From NCBI GenBank assembly GCA_001606155.1, contig LODT01000013.1, positions 372,001 to 436,000 of the forward strand: a stretch of 64,000 nucleotides of DNA, in the 5' to 3' direction. A program made the position numbers and the translations under genes. Under the pieces are notes generated by a model, which was given only the letters and a program-made list of their open reading frames with translations, ran no database searches and was not told the origin of the DNA. The stretch comes from Tieghemostelium lacteum. Taxonomy: Eukaryota; Evosea; Eumycetozoa; Dictyosteliales; Raperosteliaceae. Numbering within the stretch: position 1 is the stretch's first letter; each line of letters begins with the position of its first letter. Below, in pieces: positions 22,228 to 32,600 of the stretch.

Positions 22228-23400
22228 ATGAATACTGTATTTGTTTATATTGATAAAGACACATCAATTGTAGCTACATGTTATCAATACCTTGGTCAAG
22301 TTGAAGATTTTATTTATTTTCACAATAAATTCGTCTACAAGTTTAGGCCAAATTATGAGAGAAATGTAAGGTTGAAATTAGTTTCTTATGTGGATGGTAA
22401 ATATGATGAAAATCAAATACTTTCTGGTGAGAAAGAGATAAAGGATTTAAAAAAAGATAATGATGGAAAAACTAGACTTTTTACAATTGTATCAACCGCT
22501 GTTCAAACAAATACAACCCCTTCTACTCGTAGTGGTAAGTAAACTAAACACCAATTCACTGGTAATAAGAGAAAATACTCATATAAATAATAAACTGCTA
22601 AAAGAAAATCAAGAACCTAAATCAATATCTAGGTTATCAGTTAAGGAATTCAACCAAACAGGAATTTCAGCTCAATCCTTCTTCCCATATATGGAAACTG
22701 AAAATTATACTGTAAAATATAATTGGCTCAAAATCTTTCTAAAGACAATCATTATGACAAAATAATAAAAGATTCATTTGAACCGTGGTGTAATCCAGTT
22801 GGATGCAACTATATAAAAAACATATTAGATCACATTTTGGAGTTACATAATATTACCATAGTAGGAAAATCAGATGTACTTATTATACCAAAAGACCCCA
22901 CGAATAGAAATGCTTTGGTTAGCTTTGAATTGAAGGAAATATTCACTACCAAAGAACTTAGACAATTATATGCACAACATCTTTGTCAGCAAGATGCATC
23001 AGAGTATATAATACTTACAATTGTAACTGATTTAGATAAATACTGGGAAATTGTATGATCTCCAAGCAAAACCTCTTTAGTTGTTAATACATGTCGTATT
23101 AGGGATACTGACAGTATAAAAAATAATAAACAAATACAAAAAGAATACCAAACAAAGATTGAGGAGAATATTGAATTAAAGGGTATCATTAATCAAAATA
23201 ATGAAACACTAGAAGAGATAAAAAAACAAGTAGATCAATTAATTTCCAACGAAAACAAATTGGAATTAATGATCTTAGAAAAGAATTCCCTATTGGAGGA
23301 ATCAACAGAAGTAACCAAAGAGTTACAACAGAAAATACTTTCTCTAAACCAAAGTATTCTCACACTACAAGTGTACCAGAATAAAAGTCTCAGCATATGA
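22228..23400 (+). pseudogene. Fossil Crinkler-like nuclease gene
   Basis: A broken relative of the CR-type effectors. Parts in order are an N-terminal header of about 100 residues beginning MNTVFVYIDKD, a nuclease-fold region with SDVLIIPKDP and FELKEIF (PD-(D/E)xK pattern), and a C-terminal coiled coil of about 80 residues. The header resembles that of the 17376-19560 gene in length and opening. No P-loop domain is present. It looks broken, with about two breaks, but the parts are still easily readable, so the decay is probably recent. Confidence 0.65.
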
Positions 23401-23522
23401 AACCAACTTCCCAAAAAATATATTGTTTTTTTTTTTTGGAAAATGATACATTTATTTGATTATTAGTTATTTGTTTTAGGATTTTTGATTATAATTAAGA
23501 TATAAATTTAATTTTTTTATTA

Positions 23523-24878
23523 TTATTTAGCAGTGGTTCTTTTCTTTTGTTGTGGATCTTGATTCTTTTCAGATTCCTTTTGTAGTAAATATTTTTCAAT
23601 TTGACTGTTTTCCAATTCCAATTTGGAAGATAATTTTTTGGCTTGTTCTTCAAAAGAGAGACTACCCAATTCAGAATCCAAGTTGATGGCAGCAGTAGTA
23701 TATGGAACATTTTCAGGAGTTTCTAAGAAAGATTGCCATTTACGAATATCAGAGATTTGGTAACCAAGGTGTTGTCTGAGTAGACCCAAACCCATGGATT
23801 CAGCTTCAGCTCTCTTTTTGTCTTCTTCTAATTTCTTTTCCAATTTCTCTTTTTCGTCCAAGATTTCAGCCAATTTGAGTTCAAGGATGGCTTTGTCTTT
23901 TTCAGTTTTGGCCAAACGTGATTCCAAATCGAGTTTAGCGAGTTTTTCATCATCAAGACCACGAAGAGCATCATCAATCTTTGATTGCAAATCTGAAATA
24001 CGGTGGTTTCTCTGTTCATTTTCATTTTTGATCTTGTTGAGTGCTGATTCGAGTTGTTGTTTATTTTTGAGGAGTTCTTCTTGAGAGAGTTTCTCACCTT
24101 CGAGTGATTTCTCCATGGATGCCAATTTATTAGCCAATGAGTTTTGACTTGCTTCGAGGGCTTCTCTTTCCTCTTTGGCACGATAGGCGTGGAAAAACAA
24201 AGAACTGTACAAGATGATGGATCTCTCATCGACATTGCCTTTGGAGAGAGACTCTGCATCCAAGAGTCTTGGAACTGATAGACCCTTTTCAGCAAAATCA
24301 AAGGCAGCATTCAAACGAGCAACGGCATCATGTTGATCATATTCTTCATATTTAAAGGATGTTGGGTCATATTTGTGAGCCAATGCCAAATAGGCATAAC
24401 CATCACGGAATGAGTTTGTGAATTTCTGAATATTGACGTGATTGTAACCGTCAGTGGTCTTTTTAACCCATGCCAATAGACCTTCTTCTGATGATTTGTC
24501 ACCTTCATTAATGACTGAGATACGATATTTTCTGTAGAGTGTCCAGAGGAAACCTAAAATCATCTTTTTATTGCAATCAACAAACTCCTCTGCAGCAACA
24601 CCTTGAACTTTAATCTTTAAATCCTCATCTACAAACACCATTGCCAAATGGAGATTTTGTACTCTAAGAATTCTGGTCTTTGGTTCCAAATCAAATTTCT
24701 TTGGGAACTTTTTACCACTGATAGATTCAAGAAAATAGATTAATTTGACACCATCTGCAAGATCTTGTGAGACATCTGAAATCTTATTTACACCTTTCTT
24801 TTCCAATACACCATTAACCCATGAAGTAAAGGCTAATTCTTGTACTCTCTCCCATTCTCTGTTCATTAATTCTGACAT
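23523..24878 (-). CDS. ctxA: Cortexillin (actin-bundling cortical protein)
   Basis: Dimeric actin-bundling protein of the cell cortex, enriched at the cleavage furrow during cytokinesis in Dictyostelium. Single exon, 451 aa, against about 441-444 for the known cortexillins. Two calponin-homology domains span about residues 10-235 (AFTSWVNGVL, DLADGVKLIYFLE, NLHLAMVFVDED; then GLLAWVKKTT, FRDGYAYLALAHKYDP). Residues about 240-360 are a long parallel coiled coil with heptads (LEKSLEGEKLSQEELLKNK). The tail includes GLGLLRQHLGYQISDIRKW and ends QQKKRTTAK, like the basic PIP2-binding end of cortexillin I. That tail is why I prefer cortexillin I (ctxA) over II; the paralogue assignment is tentative. 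An A/T-rich promoter follows upstream (24879-25209). Confidence 0.9.
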   Translation of the reverse strand: MSELMNREWERVQELAFTSWVNGVLEKKGVNKISDVSQDLADGVKLIYFLESISGKKFPKKFDLEPKTRILRVQNLHLAMVFVDEDLKIKVQGVAAEEFVDCNKKMILGFLWTLYRKYRISVINEGDKSSEEGLLAWVKKTTDGYNHVNIQKFTNSFRDGYAYLALAHKYDPTSFKYEEYDQHDAVARLNAAFDFAEKGLSVPRLLDAESLSKGNVDERSIILYSSLFFHAYRAKEEREALEASQNSLANKLASMEKSLEGEKLSQEELLKNKQQLESALNKIKNENEQRNHRISDLQSKIDDALRGLDDEKLAKLDLESRLAKTEKDKAILELKLAEILDEKEKLEKKLEEDKKRAEAESMGLGLLRQHLGYQISDIRKWQSFLETPENVPYTTAAINLDSELGSLSFEEQAKKLSSKLELENSQIEKYLLQKESEKNQDPQQKKRTTAK

Positions 24879-25209
24879 TTTGTGTGTTTTCTTTCTTTTT
24901 AGTTTAAATATACAAATAAATTAAAATAAATATATAAAGAAAAATAATTAAAATTAAATAATAATAATAAAAAAAAAACTTTATTTTTGGGTTTGATCAA
25001 AAAAAAATTTATTTGAATTTTAATTTTTCAATTAATTTTTTGGTTTGGGTTAGTGATTTTTATTAATTGAAAAAAATGAAAGTGTTTATAACTAAATTGA
25101 ATATGAAATTCTTACATTATCATAATGTAATTTTTAAACTTAAAAAAAAAAAAAAAACTAGATATGTATCTATACACTTTTAGGATGATCATTTTATAAT
25201 TTATTATTA
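24879..25209. promoter_or_regulatory. Cortexillin upstream region
   Basis: 331 bp with long A-runs and T-runs between the cortexillin start and the 3' end of the PARP-like gene (both on minus). It serves as cortexillin promoter and PARP-like terminator region. No other feature seen. Confidence 0.5.
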
Positions 25210-26387
25210 TTATTTTTTTTTTTTTATATCTTTATTTGATTCATCTTGTTCTTTGTTACTTTCATTAAAATCATCAAAATTTCTTTTCTTTGTTGTTAAT
25301 ACTTTATCCCAAATATTATTATTATTACTATTATTATTATTTGAATTTGATACTGATTTGGTTTGTTTTGTTGTGGTTGCGGGTGTTTTGTTATTTACAT
25401 TATTTTCAAGTTTTGAAGTTCTGATAATGACTAGATATTTTAATTTTAATTGACTACTTTTGGAGACTAGATAATGATTAAAACTGTCATAAACTTTAAG
25501 AAAACCATTTATCCAACCAGTATACTGTACAAGTGGAGATGGAACTGGATTTCCTATTGGTATTTTAATATTATTTTGTTTTGCATTTTGAGGAGGACTA
25601 TAAGCACCACTCAATTTCATCAGTTGACCAGGTTCTAAATCGTCATTAAAATCCTTACAATATACCAATTTATTGAGTAATGACTCTTCTGTAAAATGAT
25701 GTTTTAATTTCAACTCAAATTTCTGTTGTTGATTATAAAAATTATCAAAAGGAAATGAATAACTATCATCAATCATTTTTTTGGTATTGGTGATTTCATT
25801 GTCTGTCAGTTCATCATCAGTATCTTGATCTTCATCATATTCTTCATAATATTTTAGATAATCAGCACTTTTTTCTCTATCTATATTTACATGTACAGGT
25901 ACAACAGTATGCGAGTAATTGACCTCACATAACATTAGTATACCTGTATTGTGCTGTCTATTTTCAAAATTAAACATTCCAATATTCTTACTACATGCAA
26001 CTACATTATCCCACAATGATACTAGAGGTTTTACAATATTAAAAGTTAGACTTACATCAAAAAGAGAGAGGTTGATATGATTTGACATATACTTGCTGGA
26101 TATTTTGTGTATTTATTATAACTCTTATTGATTCCTTTTGAAATCTTTGCTGCTACGCTACTATTTAAACATCCATACCAAAGAAGACATGTTTTTTCAT
26201 ATTCACATGATCTCTCTTTATCTTTTTTCCTGGAAGCTGTGAAGGCATCTATACATTCAATCTTAAAATCCTCTTGTCTATGCTGTCCAGATTCTATTGC
26301 AGATTCAATTAACTTATATTCGGATTTACTCTTTTCCAATGGTTGAATTTTTACATTTAATCTTTCCAATAGATTACCATAGTTCAT
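25210..26387 (-). CDS. PARP-catalytic-domain-like protein, degenerate triad
   Basis: There are two exons, 26387-26093 and 26021-25210, with a 71-bp GTATAT..TAG intron in phase 1, giving 368 aa. The start at 26387 is the first ATG. The fold-level pattern is a PARP catalytic domain: LLWYGCLNSSVAAKISKGI (the LLWHG box), VVACSKNIGMF (the MASKSANY box), NTGILMLCEVNYSH and HYLVSKSSQLKLKYLVII (the EYIVYD...RYLL end). The His of the H-Y-E triad is Tyr (LLWYG) and the Glu position reads His (NHYLVSK), so ADP-ribosyl transfer is unlikely. An acidic insertion (YDEDQDTDDELTDNE) sits in the middle. The C-terminus is Asn-rich and ends in a Lys run that may be nuclear-targeting. There is no WGR or zinc finger. 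Function unknown. Confidence 0.65.
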
Positions 26388-26492
26388 TGTACTATCTTCA
26401 ACCCCGCCAAAAAGATAAAACACTTTGGTGAAAATATAAAAATTTAAAAAAAAATATAAAGCGGGTGTGAATTTTGAAATCTCAAGTTCCCA

Positions 26493-27926
26493 CTAATCTG
26501 TAGATTTTTTATTATTTTCTAGAAATAGTTTATCTAATCTTTCAATGAATAGATCAATTTCTTCTTTTTGAATTCCAATTGCACAAGCAACTGTTAGATA
26601 AGAGAATGGATAGTGGTCTATGTGTGACCCATAATTTAGAAAATCAATTGAACTTATATTCTTTTTTTGGTTATTAATCTCAACTACCCTGGATCCTGAA
26701 CACTGTCTAGAATACAATTGGGATCCGATCATTGTGATTTTTGTTGCACTGCTACTATTTACAGTGGCATCTACCAAAGGTGCACTTGCAAGCGTTAGAC
26801 CTACAGATATCTTATTATCTTTGGTAATTAGTACTCTTTGGTTATGTTTAAGTGCAAGTTTCGATAGAGACTCTATGAAATAGGGTAACAGTTGTTTTCG
26901 ACTCTCCAGTAAATTAACCCACCCTTTTTTACCCATAGACAGAAGGGTTATAACTAAGTCCAATTGAGGTGACCCTGATGCTCTTCCTGGATAGTTTTTG
27001 GAGATTTGGTCGATGACATCGGAATTTGGAGAGGCGACAATTGCACCTCCAACAGGTACTTGAAAATTCTTATCAGTACTCTGAACAAATGCATCAACTC
27101 TTCCAAGTCTACAAGCTTGGTTAATGAGATGACTAATCTTTGTACATTGAAGTCCATAGGCATTGTTAATGACATGACACAACTGAAATTCTTTACAAAG
27201 TTGACTTAACTCAACTACAGAGTCTGGAACTCTTGGTGCAAAACAACTTGTGGTACTTAGAATACCCAAAATATTGTCAGCTCCAATTTCTGTGATTTTT
27301 AATCGAATTGCTTCCAAATCAGTTTTGATAGAGTCTCCATCTAATCGACCATCCACAACCACTGGAATTAAATTAGCAGTGCATATACTCTTTAAACATG
27401 ATTTCTGGTCGATTCTAGGGAAGATTACATATCTAGCTTGAGGTTTCTTTTTTGATAGTGTAAGTAATGTCAGAGCTATAGTCATACCAGTTGCCAATGG
27501 AAGTACTAAAAGACTTGAAAACGTGGTGGTTTCAAGTCCAGATAGTCTCATGGCATCACTGACTAGATATTTAAGTAGTTTCTGTAAGAGTGATGAACCT
27601 GCAGCCTTAGGTTGTTGTTCATTTATGTCACCGCTTCTACCTATGCCATGAGATAGTGAGAAATGTCGTTTCTCAACTAACCCACTGTAAACTCTTCCCT
27701 CTCTCTCACCAACACCTATATTTTCAATAAAGTTATTTGAATCCATCAGTGCAACCTGATGGAGAAATGTCTCAATGGAGAGATCATCCCATCCCTCATC
27801 AGGAAGTCTACGCTGTATCAACAATATCTCCAATAGTTTATTAAATTGATTAGTAGCCTGTGTTGCTAAATCCACATAGGAACTCTTTATTAAACCTTTA
27901 CATAACTCTAAGTTTTTACTGTTCAT
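26493..27926 (-). CDS. sepsecs: O-phosphoseryl-tRNA(Sec) selenium transferase (SepSecS)
   Basis: PLP enzyme that converts phosphoseryl-tRNA(Sec) to selenocysteyl-tRNA(Sec) using selenophosphate, the last step of eukaryotic selenocysteine synthesis, in the cytosol. Single exon, 477 aa, near the usual 450-500. Visible blocks are RRLPDEGWDDLSIETFLHQ near the N-terminus, GVGEREGRVYSGLVEKRHF with SHGIGRSGDI, LPLATGMTIALTLLTL, HVINNAYGLQC and the PLP-lysine region STDKNFQVPVGGAIV. The C-terminal part has NYGSHIDHYPFSYLTVACAIG. All match human/archaeal SepSecS. Its presence says this organism makes selenoproteins, so in-frame TGA codons elsewhere in the genome need care. The gene starts about 1.7 kb from the histone deacetylase start, in a divergent arrangement. 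Confidence 0.93.
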   Translation of the reverse strand: MNSKNLELCKGLIKSSYVDLATQATNQFNKLLEILLIQRRLPDEGWDDLSIETFLHQVALMDSNNFIENIGVGEREGRVYSGLVEKRHFSLSHGIGRSGDINEQQPKAAGSSLLQKLLKYLVSDAMRLSGLETTTFSSLLVLPLATGMTIALTLLTLSKKKPQARYVIFPRIDQKSCLKSICTANLIPVVVDGRLDGDSIKTDLEAIRLKITEIGADNILGILSTTSCFAPRVPDSVVELSQLCKEFQLCHVINNAYGLQCTKISHLINQACRLGRVDAFVQSTDKNFQVPVGGAIVASPNSDVIDQISKNYPGRASGSPQLDLVITLLSMGKKGWVNLLESRKQLLPYFIESLSKLALKHNQRVLITKDNKISVGLTLASAPLVDATVNSSSATKITMIGSQLYSRQCSGSRVVEINNQKKNISSIDFLNYGSHIDHYPFSYLTVACAIGIQKEEIDLFIERLDKLFLENNKKSTD

Positions 27927-29668
27927 TAATTAATCAGAAGGCCACCCTTTCTCTTGCCCAGTTCAAAAACACAGATTTTTTTTTTTTGATTTTTTTTCAA
28001 ATATTGTATTACACATATCCTCCAATTTGCACATAGGAAGTGTAATCAATCTAAAAAAAAAAGTACTGAAAATCTGTTTTTTATTGCGTTTTACCTCAGG
28101 TAATGGTCCTTATCCTTAAAATAAAACTATTTAAAATTGAAAAAGTTTTTTTTTTTTATAATTTATTTAGGTTTCTGAATATTTAAATACAAATCGATAA
28201 ATCTATCCACCAATCATTTGGTATAGTAAAATCATAATTGTAAGTTTCATTTGTTATCTTTATATCCAATTGCATCCCAACATAGTTCATTGAAAATGAT
28301 AGATCCCAAGTGACCTCCAATTCAAATTCAATGGTTTTTGTAGTTCAACAATACATGATTAACAATAGTTATAACTATAGTTAACATTCCACCCATGTTG
28401 TAAACAAAAACCTTTGTATTGGATTCTATTCTATAACAGAATAGATAAGGGAAAGTTAGTCTACTTATCAATTTTTGTTATTTTGGTACAATGGATGAAA
28501 AATGATTGGAAACTCCAATATATCATCCATTACCCCAAATTCAATCCAAAATGATCCAAACTTTAAAATTTGGAAACTTCATTTTTATATGTAACTCAAC
28601 TTTTCAATCTTATGATCTATCTTCTCCAACTCATACTTTTTGATAGTTTTATTTTTTTTTTCATTTTTTTTTTTCTATTATTATTCTCTCCAAAGATCCT
28701 ATCCTTTTTGATAAATATTATAATTGTACACTATTTGAATGTAATGTCATTGAACTTTCTATTATTTGAAAACTAAAAAAAATCCAGAAATCGAATACAC
28801 CTATAGCACATTTAAAGTTTTTACTTCAATTTAAAATTGTGAGTGAACACACTTTATTTATGTATGTAATTTGGAGAAAAAAAATTCTTTTATAAATATG
28901 TATAACTTTGTTGGAAGAACGACTAAACACAAGTCAATTTAGTGTTTGGTAGTTCAGTTTTTTTAGAAGAAAAAAGATCTTTGTAATTCACCAAAAAGAA
29001 ATATCTAAAATTTTTTTTGAAACAAACGTCAAATAATCTCCAACTTCGAAAAAACTAACTCCATTTCAAATATAATCTGATTTTGATATATTTTAGTAAA
29101 ATTATATAGTGAAAATACTATAGTTTACATCCTCCAAGGCCAACAACAAATTGGAACTCACAAAATCAAAAAAGGTAGGTTTTCGATCAGATCTGCCCTC
29201 CCAAATCCCTTTCCAAAAAAACCTAGTCGTCATTCTACTTTTTTTTTTTTTTTTTTTTAATTTTTTTTTTTGTAATCTAAAGTCTATCACAGTAGGTATA
29301 GATGAACCCAATCCTATGGAGATGTGACATTGACATTGCCTTCCACTTTGGAAAGCAAAGTTCAATTACCAGAACATCAAATCCAGCTCTAACCAACTAG
29401 ATTCATGCACCCTGCAAATCTTAATCACACCCTAATTTTTTTTCTAAAATTTTTTTTTTATTGATAAAAATATTCTCCAAAGAAAGGGTTTTCCAACCAA
29501 TGATCATCATTTCTAATTTTTGTTTATAATTACATCCATCCAATTAGATATAGGGCAATTTGTTAGAAATAGTTTTATAAAAGCCCCCCAGAAGATTTGG
29601 AGGAACACCCAAGATAGGTAGTTTGATCAACATTCATAAACTACTAAAAATCAAAACAAACCAACAGA
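27927..29668. promoter_or_regulatory. Long gene-free divergent region
   Basis: 1.74 kb between SepSecS (minus) and the histone deacetylase (plus), the longest core-region gap in the window. It contains many T/A homopolymers, including a T tract interrupted once at 29241-29272, but no open frame with codon bias or homology. An unrecognised RNA gene cannot be excluded. Its right part is the probable HDAC promoter and 5' UTR. Confidence 0.5.
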
Positions 29669-32600
29669 ATGAATAATAAAATACCTCAACCTGATAATGT
29701 AAATAAACCATATACTGCCAAATGGTCACTGAAGGTTTGTATCAACTTTAATATATGCATTGGATGATTGGTATTAACATTCCATTCTTTCTATCAATCT
29801 CTTTATTCTTTGGAATATTTCACAGAAAAACTCAATTGAAGTCACTTCAGGTAATGACGATACCAATCCAAGGTCACATAAAAAGACAAAGATTGAGGAG
29901 GAGAATGAAGAGTACTTGAACCCAAGTTTTACAATGAATGTCGCATCACCAAACTCAACTAGCAACAACAGTCAATCTAATGTTAAAGTTGGAAGTCCGA
30001 TGTCTTTAGGGTCAGCTAATGCCGACAACAAACCATTGACTATCAATATAGTCAATCCTAATGAACCTTTGAAACCTAAGAGACTTGAGAAAAAACAGAT
30101 TCAATTGGAACAGTATATCAATGCAATTCAAAAACCTCAAACACCTAATGTAAATACAACAACTACAACTACCACAACAACAGGTACAACATCTTTAACA
30201 GGTGGATTCGATTCAGATAGTCATGACGAAGATGGTGGAATGTCATCAAATGAAGGTGAGACAGAAGACAAAAAGAAAAAGAAAAGTAATAACAATAACA
30301 ACAACAATAGCAGTCATAGTAATAGTATTATTGGTGATGGTGATATTAGACCTTGTTGGTTTACAGGATGTGTTAAAGCAGATAGATCATTGAAAATTTT
30401 AAGACCTTGTTTAGTACCCTCTTGCAAAACACACGGACACCGATCCGAAGAAAAAATGTTAGACGGTTTGAAAAATAATACATTTCAGATTTCAGAACTA
30501 AATAGAAAGGATAAGATTTGTGCGGTTTGTGGTGAGGGTAAACAATTGTATTACTGCTCTTCTCAGGAGTGTGCTTTTGGGTTCTGTAAATCATGTACTG
30601 ATTTTGTTGCTATTAAACATGGTAGACATCCATCAGAGTTCTCGGCTCAAAACCCTTGGTTATGTTGGGTGTGCACGACTAGTAAACAGAAAGGAAAGGA
30701 AAGGGAGAGAACAAAATGGGTTAGAACTCAAGTACCTTCACTTTCAGGTCAAAGAGGTGGAGGATCGACACCTGGTGGATCTAATGTAGAGGTTATTGAA
30801 CTAGGTAGCATGGACCAAGACCTCAGCAGTTACAAAGATGAAAAAAGAATTCGAAAAAATCGAAATCTTTTGCCAGTTCAAGATACTAGAAAATATACAA
30901 AAAGAAAGAGTATGGATGAGAATAGTCTACAACAACAACAGCAGCAGACTGGAATATCTGATAATGTAAATAGCCCAACTTCAAGACCATCTTCACCTAC
31001 TCAACAACAGTATCCACATCAACAACAGCAACAGCAATCTACAAGTTCCAGTAGTGGTCAATATCCACCACTTCCACATCATATACATCAAAAAGCTGAA
31101 GATGAATACGTGTCTTTATTCGCACCTGACAAGGAACCAATTTCTGCATTTGACTACTTTATCGACAAGAGTTATAGCTTCCTGCGATATCTCACAACCT
31201 TAGAACCACCATTACAAGACGATTTGTATGAGAACATAACCATGTTTGTAGATAGAGCTACCAAATTGAAAACTGTTCGATTTGAAATTGAATATGATCT
31301 AGTGTGGAGAATGATTGAGCGTCTTGGAGAACTCTTCCAATCCAATCTCATTGCCACTCAGAATCTCCTTGAGATGCATAAACATATAAATCTCATTGAA
31401 AAGGAGGTAACTGAACAGTACCCTAACGACCCCTACGCCGTCGAGCGTCTAGATTCCGTACTATTCGAACACCACAACACCATTGATGAACTGGATAAAC
31501 AATGCTACTGTGCCAGAAATGCTATATACTGTTCGATAGAACTCGTCTATCGATTTATTGGGCAGTACAAAAACGAATATGAAGCTGTAAAATTGGAGGA
31601 GGCTCAAAGAGAGAAAACCTGTAAATCCAATATAGAGATTATCGAGAGAAAAATGAAGGCCAGTGCAATTGAAGTTCAGAAACTCAAGACTCAAGAAGAG
31701 AACATTTTGTCCAGTCTTAGTAAAGTCAGATCGGCTTTGATTGCCAATGAATCATTTAGAGATGCTTTGAATAAGAAGGTTAATGATCTGAAAGTTCAAA
31801 TTGCACTCTCTGCCAACCAGTTACAAGAGAAGAAGGCTGATGTAGACTTCAAGACTGCCACTCTAGAGACTGAGATATCTACCATGAATGTACTCACTCG
31901 TGTCACTGAAGGTGTTTATTGGGCTCATGACTACTTTTATGATATAAAAGTAGGTCAGGCTGAGAAACTCATTACCCAACGTCTCCATTACACTCAAAAT
32001 CAGATTAAATTCTTTGGACCTGAGAAAGCAAAGAACAACTCTTTGATTCCATACAATACTCAATTTCCATCCGTAGACAACCCCATTTTCAAAACCATTG
32101 CAATCTACCACAAAACTTGCATGAAACATAATGTGCCAAATTTCCATTTAGAGAAACCAGATAGAATTAGAATAACTGTTGGATGTATACATGATTTCCA
32201 ACAGAGGTTCCCAGAGAGGGTTGATATCTTTGATAACCCTCCTGAAGTTGATCAGAGATATGTAATGGCAGTCCACGATGCACAGTATATAAAGAAACTG
32301 GAGACATCTTTGCCACCTGAGGATGCTGACTATGAAACTCACTTGGAGAGTGATGTCAATGGTCTCATGGTACCCGTTGCATCTCATAAAGATGACGAAG
32401 GTGACGACGACCAAATCTACGATACATTTGTGAGTCACGGGTCCATGAAAGCCGCCTTGAGAGCCAGTGGGGCTGTCTGTGCAGCTGTCGATGCTGTCTC
32501 TCGTGGTGGATACACACGTTCATTTTGTGCTATTAGACCACCTGGACATCATGCTGGAAGATATGGAAGAACTAGCGATGCACCATCTCAAGGATACTGT

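Noticed and set aside
29102-29365. 87-codon minus-strand frame in the long gene-free interval
   Set aside because: Contains a Lys run from a T tract, lacks an A-rich start context and any homology; treated as chance.
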